Source: Polytrichum commune (taxonomy: Eukaryota > Streptophyta > Polytrichopsida > Polytrichales > Polytrichaceae). Taken from it: a stretch of 64,000 nt of DNA. Where the stretch lies: positions 53,459,554 to 53,523,553 of the forward strand of contig OX485803.1 in NCBI GenBank assembly GCA_950295325.1, read 5' to 3'. This document shows, one piece after another, positions 12,781 to 23,966 of the stretch (the first letter of the stretch is position 1; each line of letters starts with the position of its first letter). The position numbers were made by a program, and so were the translations under genes. Under the pieces are notes generated by a model that had not been told where the DNA came from, made no database searches, and saw only the letters and a program-made list of their open reading frames with translations.

Positions 12781-14174
12781 TGTTTTTTGATGCGCATTAT
12801 ATTAAAAATCAGTGTTTGGGGGTCGATTATCGGTTCCACATACAGTCAGCAACCAACATTGTTAATGTAGAGGGTTGTCATGAAGGGATTGCGTTGTGGA
12901 ATCTAAGGTCACTTTGCCTACCGCTAGTGCTCCAAGTTTTCATAAGGTTTACAAATATCAATTGCGCGTATTAGAAGTTACCATACGTCTAGCAAACTAT
13001 TGCAAATCATATTTGATATGAGTACGTAGATAGATTTGGGAATTAAGTGTACCCCCAAACATTAAAAACGACAAAATTTATTTATTTTTGTAATTAGCAC
13101 GAGATGTGCCGATGTTTGGGGAGATTTTTGGGCATAATCGGTCGAGATCCTAGTGTTTCCAAGTCCAACCCGTTACATGTTCACATCCTTCAAACTTTCT
13201 TCATTAATTTGAGGTATATTCTCTAAGTTCCTCTAAAATGATTGATAATTTTCCTAAAGTCTTGAACTTCAATTGGTTCCTCTGTAACTAGCAATCAATT
13301 ATCTCTATTCATTGAGATGTGCTATCTACAACACTAGCATGGACCCGCACTATTCCAACTAGTAGCACATATGCGCATGCATTGTGAAGGATGTATACCG
13401 TAGGTTTATAGCAAGTTGGACAAAATATGCCCAATAATTAATTAATTTAAAGAAAAAAAGGCTCAGGCGTCTAAAAAACTAAGCACCTATGTATATAAAT
13501 ATTCATTTCTTTAGGCATATAACATATCCTACATACAATTCCATGTATTGTAACTTATTTTTCATCCATAAATGGAGGCTAAGTACACAACATTAACATG
13601 TGAACAATGCTTTTCTATCTTTTTGTGTTCATGCTAGAGGTCATTTGAAAATTTTGCAAGCATGACCAAGAGATAAAGGCGAATCAGTCATATGCTCCAT
13701 TCCATTGAGGGATTATTTAGTGCTACAAGTGATATTGAAGTTTTGGATACCCGTAACCCAAATTGAGAGAGATGGCACCACATTTCCTAGTATTTAGACA
13801 TTGTAGTGATTTTTTTCCTTTCATTTAGGCCATCTGACTCAATAGTTTCCCAAAACTTAGGCTCAATGATTTTCTACCCAACTTGCTATCAACCTACAAT
13901 ATTTGATGTGGGTTTTTTCCTATCGATCGGCTACTATCTGATTGGGGGCAAATATCTCTTGGATGCCCTTCCGAAAGACACCCATTTAAGCCATTCATTT
14001 CCAAAATCCAATTAATTAATTTGTTATTGAATATCAGTTTCCCCAATTCCTTGGCCATGTGGTCCATCTCCAACACACTTGCCATCGTCCCAAATGTAAG
14101 GAGTGTCATCGGCAACAACCACACGTACATCTTCAACAATGGACACATGCTTGCCATAACTCAAGCAATGCCGA
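12781..14174. other. gene-free; contains CCGG-family repeat copy
   Basis: No gene is seen. About 13112-13335 is a plus-orientation copy of the repeat starting near 'gggcataatcggtcgagatcct' and running through 'tttgaggtatattc' and 'cctctaaaatgat'. Relatives lie at 22.7, 45.5 and 47.5-47.9 kb. Confidence 0.5.
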
Positions 14175-14405
14175 GAGCAAAACAAAAGTGTTCTTTTCAG
14201 ACAAACCATTAACAAGTCGAAACCTTCAAACTCCTCCACAGATTTCACAATTTATCACCAGAGTTGACATGGGAATGTAATGGATAACATGGGAGCAAAA
14301 CAAGAGTGTTATTTCTAGACAAACCATTAACAAGTCAAAATCCTCAAACCCCTCCACAGATTTGGAAACATTTCACCAGAGTTGACATGGGAATGTGATG
14401 TATGG
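14175..14405 (+). repeat. 118-bp tandem duplication
   Basis: The unit from GAGCAAAACAAAAGTGTT at 14175 repeats from GAGCAAAACAAGAGTGTT at 14293, an offset of 118 bp. Both copies carry 'agacaaaccattaacaagtc', 'cctccacagattt' and 'agagttgacatgggaatg'. The array ends 43 bp before the 3' end of the tRNA-Pro gene. Confidence 0.8.
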
Positions 14406-14447
14406 AGTTCTTCGATCAACTTAATTTGGTCACATTCAATATGACAT

Positions 14448-14519
14448 GGGGCACTGCGAGAATCGAACTCACGACCTCTCACACCCGAAGCGAGAATCAT
14501 ACCACTAGACCAAGTGCCC
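14448..14519 (-). tRNA. tRNA-Pro (anticodon CGG)
   Basis: A 72-nt cloverleaf with no intron reads on the minus strand. The acceptor stem is GGGCACT/AGTGCCC with discriminator C. The D-arm contains TGGTCTAGTGG (A box). The anticodon stem CTCGC/GTGAG encloses TTCGGGT, giving anticodon CGG. The T-arm GTGAG-TTCGATT-CTCGC carries the B box. No CCA is encoded, as expected of a nuclear gene. There are two G-T wobble pairs (anticodon and T stems). Oddly, I see no T4 run just downstream; the first on the minus strand is about 110 nt beyond the 3' end. A weakly expressed or retroposed copy is possible. Confidence 0.87.
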
Positions 14520-16305
14520 TCAACAATTTCCTTCTCGGAGCCTGGCCCTCACGCGTCCTTGTGCCAATGGCGTCGGTCTTGCAAGACACACGCGCGCACC
14601 TCAAACATCATCTTTTGAAGACACATTGTTCTATAGTAAAACATGTGGAATTCACAATTGCAGGTGGAATTTTTAAGGTTCATTGCTGCACAGGAACAAT
14701 GTGATTCCATCATTCGATGACTATCATGATTTGAAACGGATGCCAAGCCCAGCAGTTTCAGGATTGAAACAAGTTCGTAAGTAATTTCTGATTGGCTCGA
14801 AGCGCCCACGGATTGAACTCCAGTTTTCTACTTCAGATTTTGTGCAGGCAATTTGTTTCTACCTCGGAACAGCATCGTTGTGACTCGGTTTTTGGGGATC
14901 CCCGACTATTTTATAAAGAAAAAACTAGGTTCTTCCTATGCTCTGTCCATTTTTCTCACCCCATCGCACTAGGCATGTAATGTAAGTACAAGAGGACTTT
15001 TATACTCGCGCTTGAAGATCATCGTGTTCGTCAGAGTCCCTCCGGATGCATGTTGTTTCTTGCGTTGCACCTAACACAATTTGCACCAATACAATTCCCA
15101 TACCTCAGTATGTGATGAGAAAGACTAAAATCCCTCAAGTTTCAAAGCTCAGTACCACTTCCACAATAATCTTCAGTAGGCTAGAGTTTCACAAATTTGG
15201 AAAACTTAACAATGCTCAGAAATGTTTACTAACCCAGATACGATGATAACACACTATTGAAGGTACGAAAAATCTCAACATCTTAGCTACTAACCAAGAG
15301 CATCGAGAGAGGGTTTGAGGATTATTGCACAATAGTATTTATTCTGTGTGATGTGCAAGTAGAAAGAACGGAACTGCTTACTTACAGTGTTTCTTATAAT
15401 TTCACATTATACCTACACAAGATCATTGGAGTGGGAGAAGTTCTACCCGACATTGGGATGAGCGACACAAACATTTTCTCCCTCCTCACGACAAATTTTC
15501 GCAAAAACATAGTACAATGAAATCATCCAAGAATTTCAAACGCATTGTGCATTATTTCCAAACAGCATGCTCGTACTCGGAGAGTTACGATGCACAGAAA
15601 CGCACCTTAAACTAATTTACTCGCACCTCTAATTCGACCAACAAGGTTAATCTTCACCCGATGAAATCTCCAGCAACAAACTGGTGGCGAACATGGAAGT
15701 AATTAAGCTCGAATCGGCTCAACTCGACGTGCAAAACTCGAATGACAATGGAAAAACTGACCCTGAAGATTTTGCATAGGATAGGTGACTGAGAAATGAC
15801 CAGATCAAGACATGAAAGATCTATTGCGACAAACTTGGAAGCATTCAACCAAAATACACTCTAAAATTGTTGGAACACTTGATGAGTGTCCCCCAAATGT
15901 GTGAGGGTCTTGTGAAATACGTTCTTGCAGGGACTATTAGAGGATCTGGATCAACTAATGCAGGTCCTGCCATGTCACCCCAGCCTGTGATTATTTACTA
16001 CGACAAAATCCTTACGAGCGTATGTGTATGAGAGAGAAAACGAGAAAGAGAGAAAGAGAAGGACAATCAACGAGAGTGCAACTGCAAATTGCAGAACCAA
16101 ATGTGTTCTGGAAAGCAAGAACTACACTCTCCTCTAGAATTGCAAGAATGTTTCATATTTACATGTATATATATGTGTGTGTGTATGTGTAGTGCAAGGT
16201 GTAGTGAAGCACGCATGGCGACAACAGGTTTTTGGGACTGGATCTAGATTACCAAGTAGTTACTGCTACCCCAACCTGTTGTTATTAAAATATTTCTCTA
16301 CAAGT

Positions 16306-16380
<75 letters not shown>

Positions 16381-17396
16381 CACCTGAAATTGCACAAGTA
16401 TATTGAGCAGATTATCCAACCCAGGGGCTTTGAGCGTACAAGGGGACGAAGAAGCTACACACAGCGATGCCCGCGTGAAGAACAGTGAGGCAAGCAGACA
16501 CAGCTAGATTCAACCACTCCACTCTTGCTGACAGAATTAGCCTCCCCCACCCGCTCAACGAGTGCACCACAAGAATCGGACCACTTAGTATCGCCATAGC
16601 CACTTCAACTAATTCCACAGACACACACACACACACAGAGGCACGCACACAACAATCTAGTATAATCTCTCACACACAGATTAGAGAATCCTCAAATCGA
16701 ATACACGAACTAAGTACTTAGCCGCCTTCGAGCTGCAGCAGCAGCTGCTCAATAATCAGCACGTTACGTCCAAAGCACTGGTTATAATCAGATCCAATAC
16801 CTCTCCTCTCCACTCCTCTCCATCTCCAGCAAATCAGGAGTACCTAACTCACACACATTGCTGCAAATCATCAGTGTGCAGCCCAAGAAGCTGACTCATC
16901 ATATGAGACAGGATGAATCTGGCATCAAATTATGTATAGTTCACCAAAACTAATCTGAATCTGACAAACTTAATGTGGCGATGAGAGAGAGAGAGAGATT
17001 CTCTTGAGCTTTCCAGGCAGACTTGAAAATGAAACACAGTGTGGCGGTCAGATTTTTTCCTGTTAAAGCAAAAGATTCATCAGCAAGGAATCTGATCATC
17101 GGACTGCATGCAATGTCCGTGCACAAAGTACAAAATTCCTCCACATACCAAAACTCTGATGACTCGGAGAAATTCTTTCTTTGCATGAAAGCCTAACCTA
17201 CTTCTGAAGGGCACTTGGTTCACACTGCAAATGTGGTTGCGGTCGTGGTTAACCACAATAAATTTACAACTGTAACCACGGTTTTTTTCATTCAAACTTG
17301 TCTTGTGTGAGATCTTTGTGGTTGAGATCGACTGTGGGATCGATCTTCTAATTTGCAATGTATTCTTGGTTTAGGTCTTGGACTCAAGAAGAAATT
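14520..17396. other. no gene recognised; simple repeats and a local duplication
   Basis: This stretch is less repeat-like than its neighbours but has no gene I can name. About 15960-16100 and 16250-16400 look like diverged tandem copies (shared 'accccagcctgt', a purine-rich or GT/GA tract, then 'gagagtgcacctgaaattgca'). A minus-strand hydrophobic open frame of about 62 codons lies near 16412-16600 with nothing to support it. It could be the promoter or 5' UTR of an unseen gene. Confidence 0.35.
16302..16379. repeat. (GT)n(GA)n microsatellite
   Basis: A compound dinucleotide tract: GT units change to GA units without interruption around 16339-16341. CT/GA tracts are common in plant 5' UTRs, but no transcript is evident here. 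Confidence 0.9.
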
Positions 17397-18088
17397 AAGG
17401 TAGACGTGCCTAAATCGAACATAGCAATAGTTTGGACACATGTATTTGAGTGGTATGTGGTTTACTGTAAGTGTGAATTTAAGAACGTACACCAAAAAGT
17501 TACATGCTCAAAAGAGATTGGACCACATGCTCAAAATATGCTAACCATTTGAGGTTCAATAGTCAATGTGATTGGGGGGACGTATATGACCACTCATTGA
17601 GCACAAGAATCTTCACTTTGATAATGAATAAAATATTCATATGAGCTCCAAAATTTATGAAGCTGATGACTACGGGCATAATTTGGATTCGCTTAGCAAC
17701 TCACAATAATTGCATGCTACATATCCTACGAGAATGGTCCAAGATGACCCTAAACTACCGGGTGATAGTGGAGAGGTACCCAGTTCCGAATGGAGTGGTT
17801 GGCGGTTTGATTCCCCACTGTGAAATCTTCTCTCTACTTGACGGGAGAATAAATAAATAAATAAATAAAACCTAGTTAGATAGGTAGGAAGCCAAGAGCC
17901 CACCCACTGCAAGGCAGGCAGTAAAACCAACCTTGCACCAAGAGGATTCTTGAGCAGGGTAGGGCCAACAAGCTCAAATTCATGTTAGATTGCCCAATGT
18001 CAGATTGCCCAATGTTGCTTCTTTTTTTATTATTCCTACGAGAAGTGGGTGCCTAGAGAAAAGTATACGAATAACACACATCTACCCT
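17397..18088. mobile_element. MITE family A copy, interrupted by a SINE
   Basis: The left end AAGGTAGACGTGCCTAAA (17397) and the right end 'acatctaccct' (about 18078-18088) form the degenerate terminal inverted repeat of family A. The internal order matches the copies at 59386-59744 and 63340-63715: 'tatttgagtggtatgtgg', 'acaccaaaaagttacatg', 'agagattggaccacatgctc', 'caatagtcaatgtgattggg', 'cttcactttgataatgaa', 'tatgagctccaa'. The element is split at 17734 by a 299-bp insertion; the remaining 'gtgggtgcctagag' end resumes at 18045. No transposase is encoded. Confidence 0.75.
17735..18033 (+). mobile_element. tRNA-related SINE with 11-bp target-site duplication
   Basis: The 299-bp insert is flanked by perfect direct repeats TCCTACGAGAA at 17724-17734 and 18034-18044, the signature of target-primed reverse transcription. 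It carries an RNA polymerase III B-box-like GGTTTGATTCC at 17804-17814, a body ending in 'ctctctacttgacggg', an AATA repeat tract (about 17848-17870), and a 3' part with 'agattgcccaatgt' repeated twice before a T-rich end. A second copy of the first 115 bp lies at about 35774-35888 on the minus strand. The A box at the start (TGGTCCAAGATG) is weak. The tRNA of origin is not identified. Confidence 0.7.
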
Positions 18089-18372
18089 GGTTTTCTTTGT
18101 TGGCTTTGGACTGTAGTGTTAAAGTGATATTCTCCTCAACTTTCTCCCTAAACTTATTGGCTTTTAAGCTCTCTATTGATGCCACATGAGCATGAACAAC
18201 CACCTAGAGTAGGATAGTTGATGGGGTAAGGGCCCAAGAGTGATCGTGGGGGGCGGTTAGCATTCACTACGACTTTTCCATGCAAATAGAACCAAGAAAG
18301 TAAACCACAACCATAACCACCCCCTAGTATGAAGAACCCTCGCCTAAAGAAAAGTTTTCCATTACAACCATT

Positions 18373-18540
18373 CATTGCAACTTGGCCACTGTGACTCATG
18401 CTGAGAAAATGCATAAATATATCGTTTTGGTTGTTAACTGAAGGTTCTTGATACCGGTTTTGGGACAATGAGTAACCAAAATCCTTCAACTAACAACCAA
18501 ATTGATCCAGTTATACATTTTCTTGCCATGAATTGCAATG
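18373..18540. repeat. foldback element, copy 2
   Basis: Relative of the foldback at 4115-4272. The arms run from CATTGCAA at the left to TTGCAATG at the right and include 'gaaaatgcataaatatat' paired imperfectly with 'cagttatacattttcttg'. The centre is diverged. No coding content. Confidence 0.55.
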
Positions 18541-19529
18541 ACCAAATCCCAATGGATAATTGCAGTGCACAAGTTTTATTCTAGTGACTTATGTTAAGTT
18601 TGCATCCACTTTCATTGTTATATATTGAAGTTATGTGTCCTCAAGGTCTCCGAACTATATTGAGCTTTGGTCTTTGTTTAAAACATTGCTTGCGTGGGCC
18701 TCCTACAATCACACACGAGTAGCATGCTGCTATGTACGTTGCAAATCGAGTTTTAGTATGAAGCTCCAACTTGTTACTTCTTTTTTAGACTTTGTGTTTA
18801 TTTAAGTTAGAACTACATAGCCCAAAAGCAAATGCCAAGCGTTTTTCTCACCTCTTTAATTATAAAGAGCACGGTCTCCCACAAATCCCACACAGTTCAA
18901 TGCACTCGTGTCATGTGATTGATGCCTATGACTCATCAACAAATTCGATTGTTTATGCACAAGTGACATTCAACCTCCGATAGTTTGGTGGAAATGGGCC
19001 CACCTTCGGATTCTATGTAATAGTAGCTCTTCTTGTTGGTTGAACCTCAAATCCGTAGGGGGGTTCCAATGTGAAGAGGTACATTTTACATTATTGGGGC
19101 AATGGGAAACGGAGAAAATAATAATAATAATAAATAAATAAATAAATGTGATGTCGTTAGTGCATTTAACTATGTTAAAGTGAATCATGGCATGTGAACT
19201 GGAACTAACATGTGGATGGTTGTTTGTAACAAGTACGGAAAATGCCTTTCAAGCAAGTCAGTTATCGCAACACTTAGATGCTTGAGAAATGGAAAACAAT
19301 TGTGTGCACACAAATAAAATAAAATAAAATAAACATCAATGCTTTTTGTTTGCGCTAATGTGAATGGGAGCCCGTTCTTTCTTACCCTGATCATGTTTTA
19401 CCAAGTGACAAGGTAGGCGTACTTCTTACCTTCCGGGAGGTGGGCTCCTTTAAACAATAGTTTCAAAGGGGGGGGGGGGTGTTTGTGATCTTTTGATGAA
19501 TTGGGTGTGGGTGTTTGAGTACGTGGGGG
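18541..19529. other. no gene; LINE 3' side
   Basis: AT-rich DNA with an AAT/AAAT simple repeat at about 19113-19146 and a G homopolymer near 19468-19480. 'acttagatgcttgagaaatgga' near 19272 recurs near 31723, so part of this is dispersed repeat. The 3' end of the neighbouring LINE probably lies in this stretch. Confidence 0.4.
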
Positions 19530-20830
19530 CAGGTCAACTAGGATTGGTTGTTATCAAGCTTTCTTTTATTTAGGACAAGGTATGTGGGGTATTTTATGGC
19601 TATTTGATTTATGTGTTTCATGAGTTTTTTGACTTCGTGAGGGTTTTTTTTTTAGTTTTCTAGGGCTTTGAGTGTTTGTTTATGTAGGGCTCCTCGTACC
19701 CTTGTTGTGACGGTAATAAGGGGGTTAACATTCCATCTTGTAGTTTTTAACGTTTGAATGAGGGGGTCATATTTGTTTGTTTTTTTCTCCTATGCAATAT
19801 TTTGGAATCTATGATGGCAGTAGGTGAATTCTATGAATTTGTATGGTGTTTGATGGGTTTTGGGGGGGTGCATGTATATATGGCTATCTATGGGGGGCCC
19901 TAGTATACATAATATGTCAAATCTTAGGCGGGCCCATGCATGTGCATATGTTGGGGAGGCATGTGAATTGTAATAACCATTCCAGGATTGTGATGTCTTG
20001 GGGCCAATCGTGTTGGTTGCCGGCATTTACTAGGGTATAGCACCTTGTGTGTTTGTTGGATTGGAGTGTGTGTGTTTGGTGCATTGCTTTGTTGTGTTGG
20101 GCTATGCGAAGGCCTTTTATGTGTGGGTGGGGGCAAGTGGAGGTAGGTGTGGCCATGTGTCAATTTTGTGGTTTGGGTAGAGTGTGAAGTTGGGGTTGGG
20201 ATATGCTAGTGGCAGATGATGTTCTTTCGGTGGTTACCCATGTATTGAGCATATCGGAATTTTAAGGTTTGTATAATTTGTGCATCATATATGCCTAAGG
20301 CTTGTCAGAAGTGGTTGAAGAGTTTTGATTGACTTGCTCATTAGACACTCATTTGTTGACATATGTGGATTTAGATTTGCAATTCATAGTTCTAGTTCAA
20401 AGTGGTATTTGTTTATGTAAGTTTGGAGGTTGCAAGTTTCTCCGTGATGTTTGCTTGTTGGGATTCCGTTGAGCCAATAAGGTATGGTGTGTGCAATGTG
20501 TATGTGGGATCTGGGGATTGGTTTGTTGTTGGTGGTTCCTTCGCTTCCTAGTTGGTTTGCGATTTCGTTGCCCAAGATTCCGGTGTGTGCTCTAACTTTT
20601 TGTAACGTTATGTTGTGTTTGGTCCATAGAATTTGGTGGATTATGGCTGAGTAAGTAGTTTGTCGGGGTAGTTGTGTTGGGATGAGGAGGGGAGTCGGAT
20701 GTGATTGTTAATGAGATATATGTTGTTGTGACTATCAGTAAATATGTATGTGTTTTGCGATTGGTATTTTGTGGCGGGTGAGGGCAATGAATATAGTGTA
20801 GAGTTCCAAGCGTAGCATGTTTGGTAGTCC
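19530..20830 (-). pseudogene. decayed LINE (non-LTR retrotransposon) 3' part with RNase H-like remains
   Basis: Minus-strand reading recovers LINE-like protein in pieces, broken by stops and frameshifts. Near 20830-20650 there is an RNase H-like stretch containing KYQSQNTYIFTDSHNNIYLI; near 20575-20400 another containing GNEIANQLGSEGT and IAHTIPYWLNGIP. Further on (20156-19940) is WPQDITILEWLLQFTC, and in a shifted frame (about 19940-19530) RPDILCILG-like text, FIEFTYCHHRF, TNKYDPLIQTLKT, NPLITVTTRVRGALH and KYPTYLVLNKRKLDNNQ. IFTDSxNxI and GNEIAxQL are typical of LINE-encoded RNase H domains. The element is 5'-truncated near 20830; no reverse transcriptase is visible upstream. It is non-functional. 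Confidence 0.6.
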
Positions 20831-22690
20831 AAGGAGTTTTTCTGCAATATGGAGGTTATTATTTGGACTATATACTCATATATAAGAGAGTAGTCTTTCT
20901 TCAACAAGACTTTCTCTTTTGCACTTATGTAGTCATAAGTTTACATTTGAATCATGTGCCAAGAAGTACGTCTCATTTGTCTCATTTGGATCCTTTGCTT
21001 TCTTTGTTTTTTGGGTTTTTTCTTTTCTTTTACTAAATCTTTTTGGCATGGGAGAGGTGTACTACACCGTTTAAATGGTATTTGGTGTCACATGCGTAAT
21101 AATATCACTTACTCTAATTTGGGGCATATGCTAAGTTACGCTAATGGCCAACAACTTAACCATTAGTGTCACCTCATGGCACTTGGCGTTCAAGTGTGCT
21201 TATTAATATTTTGGCATGAATATGTTCAATTGTCTTATGAGGTGTAGAGTAGACAAACCTATTTTCGATAACTTAGAACAATTTTGCATGAGTGTAGTAC
21301 AAGTGTGATAAATGAGTGATTTTCACTCGTCTGGAAATTGATATCACAACGTTCCACAAAATAATCCCAATGTATTTCCAAGTTTTGAAATTATTGTAAA
21401 TTTTCAAAGGAAATATTCTCTCTCAACCCATATTCATAGCAAGGTCAACCTATTTCCGATAACCTGGGAGACAGAATACTTGAGCCTTAATTGGAGCCCT
21501 TTACAAGGAACCCAAACCTGTGCCCTTTTAACTTCTTTTTTTCTCATGCCAAATGAGATGGCTACATGATTGTGTGATTATGTATGACTTCTTCCATCAC
21601 GTTAAGGGACTCTATATATTAAGATTGGGCTTGGGGGGGGGGGGGAGGGGGAGGGGCATCGGAAATGGGTATGTTTGCTCTATGCCTATGTTCTACAATG
21701 GTCTACAAATGACACCTGGCATTAGTATGTTCAAAATATCTTCCTATTGCATACTAAAATGAAGAAAAAAAATGACACTTGACATTAGTATGTTGAATAC
21801 TTTTTTTTCCCTTATATACTAAAATGCAAAACTATCATATCAAGTATCCCATTGTGCTATGCAAAATATCAAAATGTAAGTAAAATACACTTTAAAAAGT
21901 TACTTATGTTGACGAATAATAACATATCAGCAATTAGCGGATGTGACACTTTGAGAACCTATAGGCATCTAGTCTAGGCCTTTTGCAAATAGTGTTCGTG
22001 ACACTAAATACCATAAACGGTGTAGTACTAATGAATCGATTGGGCAAGCTCCAGCAAAGCACATAATTCACACAAGAATTTCGTGCGGAAGTGTGGTAAA
22101 ATGGAACGCTAGATCCAAAACTCTCCTCCTTTTAAGGTCAAAAAGGCAATCTATGGATTTTCCCCTCGTGACACCTACTCTTGATTTCAAACACATACAT
22201 GTAGCATTTGTGGAATTCTCCAAAGGTGTGGGAGGCTTTTCAGCCTTGGTGAGCCCAAAGCCATCCAGTCATGGTTGAATCCCCAAAGGGACGGAATATC
22301 ATGGGCAACATCAAAGCGCAAAATTTGAGGTCCTCCTTTCTCTGTACGAATTCACCATAGCGATCGATGATGGGCTTCCATATAAAGATGCAAATTGCGT
22401 AGACATGTAGGACAACTCTGAGAAAAGCAACGATTTCCCTACCAAAAGTTCGACATCGTGGCTAGGCATTGGATCTCACATTAATTTAATCACACCTATT
22501 CACTCAGAGTGTGGTGAGAGGGATTTGATTGATACCGTATGTTGATTGTCTCATTGGATTCGGAGGCCATGCCAGTCATAATACTTGTTCGTCATATCTC
22601 ACAAATTACTTACTGAAAGATTTTACACACTGCCAAGTCTTTGGTTGACAAAATATGACCATAATTATCTTGTCAAAGTACATAAGCTTT
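20831..22690. other. no gene seen
   Basis: AT-rich DNA with a G-rich run at about 21634-21655. A segment near 20870-20960 resembles one near 31750-31830. A direct short repeat ('atgacacttggcattagtatgtt') occurs twice around 21708 and 21773. No open frame is convincing. Confidence 0.4.
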
Positions 22691-22699
22691 GGTTGAATC

Positions 22700-22935
22700 C
22701 CACACTGGTCATTTCGCATTCCTGGAGCAGGGATCGGGGAGAACCGGCGGTTAGTTACAGATGAACTGGTCGAGGTTGAGAAATAACCGGTAGAAGTTCG
22801 AGACTTCAAAGAATTACTGATCATTTTAGAGGAATCTATAGAATATGCCTCAAATGAATAAAGCAAAACCAGAAGATGTCAACATGTAACTGGTTGGATT
22901 TTTGAATCACTAGGATCTTGACTGACTATGCCCAA
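22700..22935 (-). repeat. CCGG-family dispersed repeat, minus copy
   Basis: Reverse-orientation relative of 13112-13335 and 45455-45745. Shared landmarks are 'gagaaccgg', 'ataaccggtagaagttcgag', 'ttttagaggaatctatagaat' and 'atgcctcaaat'. Short open frames across it are by-products. Confidence 0.6.
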
Positions 22936-23966
22936 AAACTTCCCGGGCACTGTCCTGGAGTAAACAAGACTCGAGAGTTAATTTTGCCTGCTGACCTTAG
23001 ACATCAGAACTTGCACAAGTGTCCAAGCAGTCCAAGCATATCACAAATATCAAGGACTTTCCAAATTGAAGAGATGCACAAGCACCTGCACGAAATTCCA
23101 TACATTAAAGGACACGCTAATCAGCTGTTTGGAACAAAAATCATTGCAAAAAGGACAGGCTGTAAACAATGAGTTCCCAAGCTCCTTTGAAGTTTTCGAG
23201 CACACATCGTAGATGACCAGCACTACATGCAAAGTAAGCAGGATGCATGAGCAGACACTTGTAAGGCTTAAACACTTGTCGATGAAAATCTGTATATGAA
23301 TTATATCACAAGGAAGATTTTGTCTGAACCTCCAGTCCCACCTTAAATCAGACATTAATTCAACCCATTTGAGCCCTGCAAGAGGGCTGTTATAGAAGAA
23401 ACTCAACTGTCTTCAGTCTTGTCTATGTTACATATAGGCACTTGCCATGATAAAGCTGCAACCTAACCCGTAAATGGATCTCTTCATTATTCCTCATCTT
23501 CTCTCCTCAATCACCAGCCCTAGCAGAATTAGCTGGTGCATTTTTCTTTCTGTCTTTCTTTCTTTCTATAGAAGTAATCTACACTCTTCCTCTATGTACA
23601 TGGCTATCCTAGCAGAAAGGATCCCAATAGGACCTTTTTTTCCTCTTGTGATTTTCCATCTGCTGGACTGAGACCTTGAAAGCCTTGAAGGTCTCAACAT
23701 AGAGAAGGAAGCAGAGGGACGGTAAAACTAAGAGCTCACCAATCTTGTACAAGTAGCTGACCAGGAAGAAGAAGCTTCATAGCTTCATCTGACTGTACAA
23801 TCTCTAAAAGTAGAGGGACTAAGTAAACAAAAGAGGAGAACAGGGGTGTCAAAACATCAACAATTAATGAGCAGTGGATGATGAGGAAGTTGTGAACTCC
23901 ACAAACACATGTCCAGATAGTCGTGAGGGCCATAGGTAACCCCATGAAGATTCGAGGTATTTATAA

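Noticed and set aside
16412..16648. Small hydrophobic minus-strand protein
   Set aside because: A 62-codon frame from the ATG with no homology; one hydrophobic run is not enough evidence.
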